A stretch of DNA of 64,000 nt from Stigmatella aurantiaca DW4/3-1 (GTDB taxonomy: Bacteria > Myxococcota > Myxococcia > Myxococcales > Myxococcaceae): NCBI RefSeq assembly GCF_000165485.1, contig NC_014623.1, positions 8,636,893 to 8,700,892 of the forward strand, in the 5' to 3' direction. This document shows, piece by piece, positions 51,293-60,065 of this stretch; within the stretch, counting starts at the first letter, position 1, and each line of letters opens with the position of its first letter. Under the pieces are notes generated by a model that saw nothing but the letters and a program-made list of their open reading frames with translations, did not search any database and was not told the DNA's origin. A program made the translations under genes and the position numbers.

Positions 51293-53206
51293 ATGACCCT
51301 CCCCCTCCTTGGCACCCTCAAGCTGCGCGGGCGCCTGACGCTGTACACCACCCTGCTGTACGTGGTGCCGCTGGCGGCGCTGGGGTGGCTTCAGTTCACG
51401 GACTCCCGCGAACGGGGGAAGCTCCAGGTCCAGGACACGCTGACCCTCGAAGCTTCGGGGCTGAGGGATCTCGTCGAGGCCATGCTCGCCGAGCGGGAGT
51501 CGAACGTGCGCCACTGGGCGGAGGCCCCCAGCCTCCGCGCGGCGCTCCAGGGCGGCGCCCCTTCCGAGGCCGCCCCGGAGCTGGCGGCCGTGCTGCGCCA
51601 CTCGCCCACGTTCCGGGGCCTGGTGCTCTTCAACCTGGAGGGGCGGGCCGTCGCCGCCAGTCCCCCGGGGCTGCTCGAAGCCTACATGGGCCGGCAGGAC
51701 GAGGTGCTCGCCAGTCCCTGGTTTCGCGCCGCGCTCGAGGATCGGATGACGGACAAGGGGTTGACCCTTCAAGCCTCCTCCGTCTTCCGCAAGCGCGTGC
51801 TGCCCCTGGCGGCGCCCGTGGACAGCCCGCCCGAGGGCGAGCACCCGGGCCAGCACCGCGGGGTGCTGATGGCGGCATATGACTGGGATCATCTGGCCCG
51901 CGTGGTGACCCCCACGCTCGAGCGGGCCCGCCACCGCTCCCACCTCAGCTTCGCGCTCTCGGTGCGGCGGGCGGACGGCACGGTGCTCTTCGAGGCCCGG
52001 GGAGCGCCCCTGGGCCAGGGCGGGGCGCCGCTGACCGTCGTGGTGGAGAACGACCGGCGGATCCGCGATGTGGGCGACGGGTGGCGCTTCGTGGCGCAGG
52101 TGGATCCCGAAGAGGCGTACGCGGATGGCTCCCGCGCGCTGCTGGTGAACTTCGGCCTGACGGCGCTCGCCGTGGTGCTGGCGGCCATGGGCACCTTCCT
52201 GGTGGCCCGCATCGTCACCCGTCCGCTGGTGGCGCTCAGCGGCATGGTGGGCCGCGTCATCCACGACAGGGATCTGTCCCAGCCCCTGCCCGTGCAGGCC
52301 TCGAAAGACGAGGTGGGCCAGCTCGCCAGCGCGTTCGCGCTCATGCTGGGCCACCTCCGGGACACGACGGCCAGCCTTCAGAACGGCATGCGGGTGCTCA
52401 ACAACACGGTGAGCGAGCTCAACCAGGCCTCGCGCCACCAGGAGCGCAACATCGCCCGTCAGGCCGCCGCGCTCCAGCAGACGCAGGTGACGGCCCAGGA
52501 AATCAAGCAGACCTCCCTGCTGGCCGCGGAGAAGGCGGACACGGTGCTCAGCGTGGCCTCCCGCGCCGAGGACGTGGGGCGCTCGGGCGAGGCCGCCATC
52601 ACCAGCAGCCTCGGGGGCTTCGAGGGCCTCCAGGAGCAAGTGGCGCAGATGGCGCAGAGCATCGCCCGGCTCAACGAGCGCACCCAGCAGATCGGCGGCA
52701 TCACCCAGACGGTGAAGGACCTGGCGGATCAGTCCAACATGCTGGCGCTCAACGCCGCCATCGAGGCGGTGCGCAGCGGCGAGCACGGCAAGGGCTTTGG
52801 CGTGGTGGCGCGCGAAATCCGCTCCCTGGCGGACCAGTCCATCCAGGCCACCGAGCGCGTGCGCGACATCCTCGGGGACATCAGCCAGGCCATCCTCTCC
52901 ACGGCGAAGATGACGGAGCAGGGCTACACCCGGATGGAAGAGGGCCTCGGGCAGGTGCGCGCCAGCGGCGAGAACCTGCGCGAGCTGTCCACCATCGTCC
53001 ACGACAACGCCGCGGCCGTGCGGCAGATCGCCGCCGCGGTGAGCCAGCAGAACGCGGGCATCTCCCAGATTTTTGGCGCGGTGACGGACCTGTCCACGAT
53101 GATGAACGAGACGGTCACCAGCCTGCACTCCACCAGCAACGCCGCGCGCACCCTGCAAGAGGTGGCCGAGCAAATGGAGCATGTGGCCCGCAGCTACCGG
53201 GTGTAG
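51293..53206 (+). CDS. Methyl-accepting chemotaxis protein
   Basis: 637 residues: one membrane helix (about 13-35), a periplasmic sensor of about 240 residues of the dCache-like kind, a second helix (about 286-308), a HAMP domain (about 310-365) and a long coiled-coil signalling domain. The hairpin tip region (QSNMLALNAAIEAVRSGEHGKGF) fits the MCP consensus well. No C-terminal CheR-tethering pentapeptide. The ATG at 51293 directly precedes the first helix. Its Che partners are not in the window. Confidence 0.92.
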   Translation: MTLPLLGTLKLRGRLTLYTTLLYVVPLAALGWLQFTDSRERGKLQVQDTLTLEASGLRDLVEAMLAERESNVRHWAEAPSLRAALQGGAPSEAAPELAAVLRHSPTFRGLVLFNLEGRAVAASPPGLLEAYMGRQDEVLASPWFRAALEDRMTDKGLTLQASSVFRKRVLPLAAPVDSPPEGEHPGQHRGVLMAAYDWDHLARVVTPTLERARHRSHLSFALSVRRADGTVLFEARGAPLGQGGAPLTVVVENDRRIRDVGDGWRFVAQVDPEEAYADGSRALLVNFGLTALAVVLAAMGTFLVARIVTRPLVALSGMVGRVIHDRDLSQPLPVQASKDEVGQLASAFALMLGHLRDTTASLQNGMRVLNNTVSELNQASRHQERNIARQAAALQQTQVTAQEIKQTSLLAAEKADTVLSVASRAEDVGRSGEAAITSSLGGFEGLQEQVAQMAQSIARLNERTQQIGGITQTVKDLADQSNMLALNAAIEAVRSGEHGKGFGVVAREIRSLADQSIQATERVRDILGDISQAILSTAKMTEQGYTRMEEGLGQVRASGENLRELSTIVHDNAAAVRQIAAAVSQQNAGISQIFGAVTDLSTMMNETVTSLHSTSNAARTLQEVAEQMEHVARSYRV

Positions 53207-53215
53207 AAAAGCGCC

Positions 53216-53815
53216 ATGCCGCCCCCTCGCGCCCTCCTCTTCGACCTGGGCAACGTCCTGGTGTTCCACGACAACGGCTTGCTCTTCCACCGGCTGGGCG
53301 CCCGGGCCGGCCTGCCGCCGCGGGAAGTGGCCCAGCGGCTCACCGGCGCGGGCTGGACGGCGGCCAACCGGGGGCAAAGGGACGCGGAGGGCATCCGCCG
53401 GGACGTGTGCGGCGCGCTGGGGGTGGAGCTGCCCATGGAGGAATTCGCTCCCCTCTGGAGCAGCCACTTCACGGTGCACGAGGCGGTGCTGCCCCGCGTG
53501 GAGGCGCTGGAGGGCCGGGTGAAACGGGTGCTGGTGTCCAACACCAACGTCCTCCACGTGGCCTACCTGCGGCCCCGGTTGCCCCTGCTCCAGCGCTTCG
53601 ATGCGCTGCTGATGAGCTGCGAGGTGGGCCTCGTCAAGCCCGAGCCCGCCTTCTTCCAGCTCGCCCTGGAGCGCGCGGGCTGCGCCCCGCACGAGGCCGC
53701 CTTCTTCGATGACCTGCCCGAGTATGTAGAGGCCGCCAACGCGCTCGGCATCCGCGGCCACCTCTTCACCGACGCGCCCACCTTCGACGCCCAGCTGAAG
53801 GCCCTGGGGCTCTGA
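53216..53815 (+). CDS. HAD-family hydrolase
   Basis: A 199-residue haloacid dehalogenase-type phosphatase. Motif I LLFDLGNVLV (nucleophile Asp), motif II VSNTN, motif III Lys in GLVKPEPAFF, motif IV FFDDLPEYV. A helical cap occupies about 15-85. Substrate unknown. Begins 9 bp after the chemoreceptor stop and is convergent with a GST gene (4-bp spacer). Confidence 0.87.
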   Translation: MPPPRALLFDLGNVLVFHDNGLLFHRLGARAGLPPREVAQRLTGAGWTAANRGQRDAEGIRRDVCGALGVELPMEEFAPLWSSHFTVHEAVLPRVEALEGRVKRVLVSNTNVLHVAYLRPRLPLLQRFDALLMSCEVGLVKPEPAFFQLALERAGCAPHEAAFFDDLPEYVEAANALGIRGHLFTDAPTFDAQLKALGL

Positions 53816-53819
53816 GGCC

Positions 53820-54473
53820 TTAAGGCCGCGCGTAGCGGGCCACGGGGGGCTCGTGCCTCGCCGCCTCCGTCCACGCCTGGAGCGCCGGCAGGGCCAGCAC
53901 CGCGTCCCGGTAGGCTTGCGCCACCGCGTCCAGCGCCACCTCGTACGTCACGAAGCGGGTGACGACGGGCGCGTAGAAGGCATCCGCGAGGGTGAAGTGC
54001 CCGAAGAGAAACGGCCCCCCTTGCCCGAAGCGGGCCCGGCACTCGCCCCACGCGGCCTGGATGCGGGCGATGTTCTCGGCCACGCCCGGGGCGCGCCCCT
54101 GGCCCGGCTTCCGGGCACGCAGGTCCATCCACATGTTCTCCCGCAGCGGCTGAAAGCCCGAGTGCATCTCGGCCACCAGGGAGCGCGCGTAGGCGCGGGC
54201 CGCGGGCGCCTGGGGCCACAACCGGGCCTCGGGGAACAACTCCGCCAGGTACTCGCAGATGGCCAGCGAGTCCCAGATAACGAGTTCCCCGTGCAGCAGC
54301 ACGGGCAGGCGCCCACTGGGCGAGTAACGGGCCACCTGTGCGACGGTGTCCGGCGTGTCCAGCGCCACCACCACCTCCCGGAAAGGCACCCCGAGGTGGG
54401 TCAGCGCGAGGTAGGTCCGCAGCGACCAGGAGGAATGGTTCTTCGAGGCGACGACGAGCGTGAATTCGGACAT
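53820..54473 (-). CDS. Glutathione S-transferase-like protein
   Basis: A 217-residue protein of the GST fold. Thioredoxin-like N-domain with VASKNHSSWSLRTYLAL, a cis-Pro in GRLPVLL, and the ESLAI-type motif as DSLAICEYL; then an all-helical C-domain. The active residue is probably a Ser/Asn of KNHSSWS. The start at 54473 is taken because the fold begins there. Confidence 0.85.
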   Translation of the reverse strand: MSEFTLVVASKNHSSWSLRTYLALTHLGVPFREVVVALDTPDTVAQVARYSPSGRLPVLLHGELVIWDSLAICEYLAELFPEARLWPQAPAARAYARSLVAEMHSGFQPLRENMWMDLRARKPGQGRAPGVAENIARIQAAWGECRARFGQGGPFLFGHFTLADAFYAPVVTRFVTYEVALDAVAQAYRDAVLALPALQAWTEAARHEPPVARYARP

Positions 54474-54509
54474 GGGCGGGGACCCTACCGCACCGCCCAT
54501 GTGCGGCGG

Positions 54510-55103
54510 CTACCCCCGCGCGCGGCGCAGAGCGATGAGCGAACGGACCCGGGCGAAGAGGGCCGGCCGGGGGAGGGCCCCGCGCGGCTCGATGCGAAAC
54601 ACCTCCACGGGCAACCGCAGCCCCTTGAGCGCGTTGCGCCGCAAGCGCAGGGCCGGAGGCAGGGCGTGCCCCTTCATCACCGCCTCGCTGACGTAGAGCG
54701 TGCCGGGCCGGGCCAGCGCCTCGATGCGCGCCGCGAGGTTCACCCCCTCGCCGAACATGTCTCCTCCCCGGCACACCACCGGGCCGACGTGGACGCCGAT
54801 GCGCAGCGCCATCTGCCGCTCGGAAGAAGCATGCGCGTTGTAACAGCGCAGCGCCTCCTGGAGCGCCACGCCAAATTGCACGGCCTTCAGCCCCTCCTCG
54901 AACGCCAGCAGGAAGCCGTCTTCCGTCACCTTCACTTCGCGCCCACCCTGGCGGGACAGCAACTCCCGCACCAACCGGGCGTGTTCCTCTTTCAACTCCC
55001 CTTCCAGAACCTCTTCCGCTGGGACTCGAGCCTCTCGTGACACCATCGCCGTGAACATGATGGCCGAGACGCTTCGAGTCTCGGCTTGTGGAGCCTCCAC
55101 CAT
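54510..55103 (-). CDS. Class III adenylate/guanylate cyclase-like protein, probably impaired
   Basis: 197 residues covering one cyclase homology domain. VKVTEDG (Lys and second metal Asp), GGDMFGEGVNLAARIEAL (specificity Asp plus Asn/Arg of the transition state), and IGVHVGPV are present. The first metal motif reads IMFTAMVS where FTD is expected, so the metal-A Asp is Ala. This predicts weak or no cyclase activity unless compensated. No sensor domain is attached. The ATG at 55103 has GGAGG upstream. Confidence 0.82.
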   Translation of the reverse strand: MVEAPQAETRSVSAIMFTAMVSREARVPAEEVLEGELKEEHARLVRELLSRQGGREVKVTEDGFLLAFEEGLKAVQFGVALQEALRCYNAHASSERQMALRIGVHVGPVVCRGGDMFGEGVNLAARIEALARPGTLYVSEAVMKGHALPPALRLRRNALKGLRLPVEVFRIEPRGALPRPALFARVRSLIALRRARG

Positions 55104-55423
55104 GGCGTGCCGCCTCCCCTTCCCCCCAGCCTGGGAGGGAATGTTAGCGTGAAAACAGATTGTCAGCCCGCCCCCGCCTCGAATGCCCCTCCGGGCCACC
55201 TCTGCCCCCGAGCGTAGGGCCCTTCCGGGAACCTGTCCTGCTCACGTCCATGAGAATGCGCCATTCTCGACGCAATGCGCCAACATCGTGTCACTTGCTT
55301 CACACTGTCCGTGAAGGGGGGGGAGCCCTCGGGGCGAGGCCGCTCCTGCCGGGCGGCGCAGCGTCCCTGAGCACCGCGCATGGGGCTTGAGTCGGAGGCC
55401 AAGAGGCCGGAAGGTGGAGCGGA
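55104..55423. other. 320-bp divergent spacer with small repeats
   Basis: No gene. It holds a perfect inverted repeat GAGAATG (55252-55258) / CATTCTC (55262-55268) and a 9-bp direct repeat AATGCGCCA at 55255-55263 and 55274-55282. These may form an operator for the divergent cyclase and lipase genes. No clear -10/-35 pair. Confidence 0.45.
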
Positions 55424-56563
55424 ATGCCCACGAAGCAGCACATCTACCTCGTTCCAGGGTTCTTCGGCTTCACCAACCTGGGGGAGCTGCTGTACTTCGG
55501 CCACGTTCGCGACTTCCTCCAGGCGGAGTTCGCCCGGCGCGGGATAGAGGCAAACGTGGTGGCGATCCTGTCCCACCCCACGGCCTCCATCCGGCAGCGG
55601 ACGGCGGATCTGCTCAAGGCCATCCAGGAGACGGCCAGCGAGGACGAGGGGCCCATCCACCTCATTGGCCACTCCACCGGCGGGCTGGACTCCCGGCTCT
55701 TCGCCAGCCCGGGCGCGTCCCTGCGCGAGGGCCTGGCGTTGGAGCTGTACGCCGCCCGGGTGCGCTCGGTGGTGACGGTGTCCACCCCCCACGCGGGCAC
55801 GCCCCTGGCCTCCTTCTTCCTGGGCGTCTTTGGCCAGCAGTTGCTGCGGCTCCTGTCACTCTTCACCGTCTACGTGCTGCGCTTTGGCCGGCTCCCGCTC
55901 CGGGTGGTCTTCCGGCTGGGACACGTGCTGGCGCGGGCGGATGATCAACTGGGGTGGAAGGCCACGCTGCTGGACCAGCTGTTTGATCAGCTCCTCGGCG
56001 ACTTCTCCGCGGACCGCCGCGAGGCCGTCTCGCGGTTTCTGGGGGACGTGGGCAACGACACCTCGCTCATTCCCCAGCTCACCCCCGAGGGAATCGACCT
56101 GTTCAACGCGGCTTGCTCGGACAGGCCGCGCGTGCGCTATGGCTCGGTGGTGACGCAAGCCCGTCCGCCCTCCCTGCGCACCCGGCTGTCCGCGGGCCTG
56201 GACCCCTACGCGCAGCTCACCCACTCGGTGTACGCGTTCTTCTATGGCCAGACGCGGAACATGCCCCTGAACCGGATTCCGCTGCACACGGCGGAGCAGA
56301 CCGCGGCGCTGGTGCAAGCCTTCGGGGCCATGCCCAACCCCCAGTCGTGCGATGGCATCGTCCCCACGCGCTCCCAGGTGTATGGGAAAGTGATTGGCGC
56401 GGTGCGCGCGGATCACCTGGACGCCATCGGCCACTTCGACCAACCCACCCACCACCCGCCGCACGTGGATTGGCTCATCTCCGGCTCCGGTTTCCGCAGG
56501 CCCCAGTTTGAAAAGCTGTGGAAAGACGTGGCGGACTTCCTGCTGGATGAGCTGTCGCCCTGA
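55424..56563 (+). CDS. Alpha/beta-hydrolase, triacylglycerol-lipase type
   Basis: A 379-residue hydrolase. HIYLVPGFFGF forms the first strand and oxyanion loop, GHSTGG the nucleophile elbow (Ser about 84), DGIVPTRSQ the catalytic Asp, and DAIGHFD the His. A large insertion (about 115-200) with hydrophobic helices could be a lid. No signal peptide, so it acts inside the cell, probably on lipid bodies or esters. Confidence 0.85.
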   Translation: MPTKQHIYLVPGFFGFTNLGELLYFGHVRDFLQAEFARRGIEANVVAILSHPTASIRQRTADLLKAIQETASEDEGPIHLIGHSTGGLDSRLFASPGASLREGLALELYAARVRSVVTVSTPHAGTPLASFFLGVFGQQLLRLLSLFTVYVLRFGRLPLRVVFRLGHVLARADDQLGWKATLLDQLFDQLLGDFSADRREAVSRFLGDVGNDTSLIPQLTPEGIDLFNAACSDRPRVRYGSVVTQARPPSLRTRLSAGLDPYAQLTHSVYAFFYGQTRNMPLNRIPLHTAEQTAALVQAFGAMPNPQSCDGIVPTRSQVYGKVIGAVRADHLDAIGHFDQPTHHPPHVDWLISGSGFRRPQFEKLWKDVADFLLDELSP

Positions 56564-56691
56564 CGGCAAGGCCTCGCTGCTCCCTTGCTCTCCAGCCAGG
56601 GAACGGCAGGTTGGCGGTTCATGACCCCGTCTCCAACTTCTTGGGGGGCCGCTGGCCATTTCGCCGCGGCAGGACGCAAGGAAACGCGGAC

Positions 56692-57231
56692 ATGAAATTT
56701 ACCAGCCACGTCAATCTTCCCGCCAACGCGCGCGAGGATCTCATCGAACTACTCAACATGGATCTGGCCAACGCCATCGATCTGCACTGGCAGGTGAAGC
56801 AGGCGCACTGGAACATCCGGGGCAAGCACTTCATCAGCCGCCACCTGCTGTTCGACAGCCTGGCCGACCACCTTCGCAAGCAGGCCGACGCCCTGGCCGA
56901 GCGGGCGGGGACGCTGGGAGGCTACGCCGAGGGCACCATCCGCCTGGCGGCGAAGAACAGCCAGCTGCCCGAATATGACCTGCAAGCCGTGGATGGGGAC
57001 TCTCACCTGACAGCCCTGGTGGATCGCTTCTCACGGTACGCGGCGAGCATCCGCGACGGCATCCAGCGCTCCGAGGCCTTGGAGGACCCCGTGACGGTGG
57101 ACCTGCTCACCCGAATCCTGGGCGAGGTGGAGCTCGACCTGTGGTTCCTGGAGAGCCACCTGCAAGGCGAGACGCGCCCGACTTCCCGCGCCCGCCGTGA
57201 GGCAGAGCAACCCCCCATCCCTCATGCCTGA
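56692..57231 (+). CDS. dps: Dps-family ferritin-like DNA-protection protein
   Basis: A 179-residue four-helix protein. DLHWQVKQAHWNIRGKHF supplies the ferroxidase His and Trp, and FDSLADHLRKQADALAERA the acidic ligands. Dps forms 12-mers that store iron with peroxide and coat DNA. A short charged C-terminal tail. AAGGAAA precedes the ATG. Placed next to GST and SelO genes, consistent with a redox-stress neighbourhood. Confidence 0.92.
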   Translation: MKFTSHVNLPANAREDLIELLNMDLANAIDLHWQVKQAHWNIRGKHFISRHLLFDSLADHLRKQADALAERAGTLGGYAEGTIRLAAKNSQLPEYDLQAVDGDSHLTALVDRFSRYAASIRDGIQRSEALEDPVTVDLLTRILGEVELDLWFLESHLQGETRPTSRARREAEQPPIPHA

Positions 57232-57326
57232 TGGGGGCCAACGCGGACGCGCCGTGCATTCCCACGAGCGCGCGGCCCGTCCGCCCCATATAAGAGGACC
57301 CTCCATGCAGCCAAGAAGGTAAGCGC

Positions 57327-57950
57327 ATGATCGACCTCTATACATTCTCGACCCCCAATGGCCAGAAGGCCTCCATTGCCCTCGAAGAGCTGGGACTGCC
57401 CTACACGGTGAAGGTGATCAACATCACCCAGGGGGAGCAGTTCCACCCCGAGTTCCTCGCCATCAATCCCAACAACAAGATTCCGGCCATCGTGGACCAC
57501 TCGGTGCCCGGAGGGCTGAAGCTCTTCGAGTCCGGCGCCATCCTGCTCTACCTGGCGGAGAAGACCGGCCGGCTGTTGCCCACGGACCTGGCCGGCAAGG
57601 CCGAGGTGACGCAGTGGTTGATGTTTCAAATGGGTGGCGTGGGCCCGATGCTCGGACAGCTTGGTTTCTTCAACCGCTTCTCCCCCACGAAGATCCCCCT
57701 GGCCATCGAGCGCTACCGCAATGAGAGCAGCCGCCTCCTGGGCGTGCTGGACCGGCATTTGAGCAGCCGGGACTACGTGGCCCGCGAGTACTCCGTGGCG
57801 GACATCGCCCTGTACCCCTGGCTGGTGGGGGCCCGGAACGCCTACCCGGAACTCTTCAGAGCCCTGAGGGGAGTGCCGCAGTGGCTGGAGCGCGTGGGAG
57901 CCCGTCCCGCCGTCCAGCGGGGCATGAAGATTCCCAACCTCGCGCGATAA
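57327..57950 (+). CDS. Glutathione S-transferase, YfcG/YghU-like
   Basis: A 207-residue GST. YTFSTPNGQKASIALEELG at the N-terminus is the TPNG-x-K signature of the Nu-class YfcG/YghU disulfide reductases, with NKIPAI (cis-Pro) and FESGAILLYLAE. It should use glutathione to reduce disulfides. The stop is 5 bp before the SelO start, so they share a transcript. Confidence 0.9.
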   Translation: MIDLYTFSTPNGQKASIALEELGLPYTVKVINITQGEQFHPEFLAINPNNKIPAIVDHSVPGGLKLFESGAILLYLAEKTGRLLPTDLAGKAEVTQWLMFQMGGVGPMLGQLGFFNRFSPTKIPLAIERYRNESSRLLGVLDRHLSSRDYVAREYSVADIALYPWLVGARNAYPELFRALRGVPQWLERVGARPAVQRGMKIPNLAR

Positions 57951-57955
57951 CCCCC

Positions 57956-59422
57956 ATGGCCTCCCTCGAGCAGCTCGCCTTTGGCAACCCCTACGCCCAC
58001 CTTCCCCCGGAGTTCAGCGTCCGGGTGCGCCCCGCCCCTCTCGCGGAGGCGCGGCTGGTGAGCGTGAGCCCAGAGGCGCTTCGGCTGCTGGACCTGGAGG
58101 ACGCGGAGGCGCACCGCCCCGAGTTCGTGGAGGTGATGAACGGCGCGCGGCTGCTGCCGGGCATGGAGCCCACGGCCACCGTCTACTCCGGCCACCAGTT
58201 CGGGGTGTATGTGCCCCGGCTGGGTGACGGGCGCGCCCTGCTGCTGGGCGAGGTGCGCAATGCCGCGGGCGAGCGGTGGGAGGTGCAGCTCAAGGGCTCG
58301 GGCCCCACCCCCTTCTCCCGCATGGGCGATGGGCGCGCGGTGTTGCGCTCCACCGTGCGCGAGTACCTTTGCAGCGAGGCCATGCACGCGCTGGGCATTC
58401 CCACCACACGGGCCCTCTGTGTCATCGGCAGCCCCGAGGCGGTCTACCGCGAGGAGGTGGAGACGGGCGCCATCCTGGTGCGCATGGCCCCTTCGCACGT
58501 GCGCTTCGGAACCTTCGAGTACTTCGCCCACACCGAGCAGACAGAACACGTGGCCCTGCTGGCCGAGCACGTCATCGCACGGCATTTTCCCCACTTGGCG
58601 GGAGCCCCGGACCGGCACGCGCGCCTGTTCGCGGAGGTGGCCGGGCGCACCGCGAGCCTCGTGGCGCAATGGCAGGCGGTGGGCTTCGCCCACGGGGTGA
58701 TGAACACGGACAACATGTCCCTGCTGGGCCTCACCCTGGACTACGGCCCCTTTGGCTTCCTGGACGACTTCGAGCCCGGCTTCATCTGCAACCACTCGGA
58801 TCACTCCGGCCGTTACGCCTTCGACCAGCAGCCCCGCATCGCCCTGTGGAACCTGTCGTGCCTGGCCCAGGCGCTCCTCTCGCTCGTTCCGGAGGACGCG
58901 CTGCGCGCGACGCTGGAGAGCTTCGCCCCCACCTTCTCCGCCCACTGGCTGGCCCGGATGCGGGAGAAACTCGGCCTGCGCGAAGCACGCGAAGAGGACC
59001 GGGGCCTCCTGGAGATGCTGCTGACCCGGATGGCGGAGTCCCGGACGGACTACACGCGCTTCTTCCGGGCCCTGGGCCACTTCGATGCCTCGCCCCAGGC
59101 ACGCAACGAGCCCCTGCGGGCCCTGTTCTCCCGCCCGGAGGGCTTCGACGCGTGGGCGACCCTCTACCGCACGCGGCTGGCCGCCGAGGGCAGCGTGGAC
59201 GCCGAGCGCCCCGAGCGCATGGCCCGCGTGAACCCCAAATACGTGCTGCGCAACTACCTGGCCCAGACGGCCATCCTCCGGGCCCAGCAAGGGGACTTCA
59301 GCGAGGTGGACCGCCTGCGCACGGTGCTGTCCCGCCCCTTCGAGGAGCAACCCGGCTCGGAGGCCTATGCGGCCCCCCCTCCCAGTTGGGGCAGACACCT
59401 CGAGGTGAGCTGCAGTTCATGA
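57956..59422 (+). CDS. selO: Protein adenylyltransferase SelO
   Basis: A 488-residue pseudokinase-fold enzyme that transfers AMP to proteins. Recognised by YSGHQFGVYVPRLGDGRA, QLKGSGPTPFSRMGDGRAVLRS, GVMNTDNMSLLG, and DYGPFGFLDDF. The C-terminus ends in CSS, the redox-active Cys region of the family (Cys, not Sec). SelO of E. coli is known to raise protein glutathionylation under oxidative stress, which makes the GST partner just upstream fitting. Confidence 0.95.
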   Translation: MASLEQLAFGNPYAHLPPEFSVRVRPAPLAEARLVSVSPEALRLLDLEDAEAHRPEFVEVMNGARLLPGMEPTATVYSGHQFGVYVPRLGDGRALLLGEVRNAAGERWEVQLKGSGPTPFSRMGDGRAVLRSTVREYLCSEAMHALGIPTTRALCVIGSPEAVYREEVETGAILVRMAPSHVRFGTFEYFAHTEQTEHVALLAEHVIARHFPHLAGAPDRHARLFAEVAGRTASLVAQWQAVGFAHGVMNTDNMSLLGLTLDYGPFGFLDDFEPGFICNHSDHSGRYAFDQQPRIALWNLSCLAQALLSLVPEDALRATLESFAPTFSAHWLARMREKLGLREAREEDRGLLEMLLTRMAESRTDYTRFFRALGHFDASPQARNEPLRALFSRPEGFDAWATLYRTRLAAEGSVDAERPERMARVNPKYVLRNYLAQTAILRAQQGDFSEVDRLRTVLSRPFEEQPGSEAYAAPPPSWGRHLEVSCSS

Positions 59423-59531
59423 CGGTTGCCCCTCCCTGCCAGGGGTGCAGCCGTGCACTTTGAATCAATTGACACGCCCCCGGAGCAGGTCTGCTTGCCG
59501 GTCTCGGGGACACGGCCAACCCTTCAGGGGA

Positions 59532-60059
59532 ATGGTTCCTGACTTCACGCAATGGCCTTCCCGGGGAGAGCAAGGCGCTCTCCATGTCGTCGTCGAATCT
59601 CCGCGCGGCTCCACTGTGAAGCTGAAGTACGAGCCGAAGCTGAAGGCCTTCACCCTCAGCCGACCGCTGACCCGGGGGCTTCAGTACCCCTATGACTGGG
59701 GCTTCATCCCCGGCACCCGGGGGCCCGACGGCGACCCGCTGGATGCGATGGTGTACTGGGACGTGGCCACCTGGCCGGGCGTGGTGTTGCCCTGCCGGGC
59801 ACTCGGAGTGCTCCAGGTGGACCAGAAGAAGCCGGACGGCTCGGGCCGCGAGCGCAACGACCGGCTCCTCGTGGTGCCCGTGTCCGCGGTGCGCGCCGAG
59901 CACCTGCGCGGCCACGAGGACCTGTCCCAGCGCGAGCGGGAAGAGCTGGAGCACTTCTTTCTGACCGCCGTGGCCTTCGAGGAGAAGGACGCGCGCATTC
60001 TCGGATGGGCGGGGCCCGAAGCGGCCGAGCAGATGGTGAACATGAGCACGGGGAGCTGA
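59532..60059 (+). CDS. ppa: Inorganic pyrophosphatase (family I)
   Basis: A 175-residue enzyme. The substrate and metal loop reads YPYDWGFIPGT followed by DGDPLDAMVYWD, the family I Asp triad, with a Lys-rich N-terminal strand (VKLKYEPKLKAF). Hydrolyses pyrophosphate to phosphate. Sequence is more diverged than E. coli Ppa and resembles the shorter type often placed beside polyphosphate genes. The start at 59532 has CAGGGG immediately upstream; the frame is open further up but without homology. Confidence 0.9.
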   Translation: MVPDFTQWPSRGEQGALHVVVESPRGSTVKLKYEPKLKAFTLSRPLTRGLQYPYDWGFIPGTRGPDGDPLDAMVYWDVATWPGVVLPCRALGVLQVDQKKPDGSGRERNDRLLVVPVSAVRAEHLRGHEDLSQREREELEHFFLTAVAFEEKDARILGWAGPEAAEQMVNMSTGS

Positions 60060-60065
60060 GCCACC

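Noticed and set aside
51077..53761. 894-codon minus-strand frame opposite the chemoreceptor and HAD genes
   Set aside because: Composition is typical of a high-G+C antisense frame; the plus strand encodes a standard MCP.
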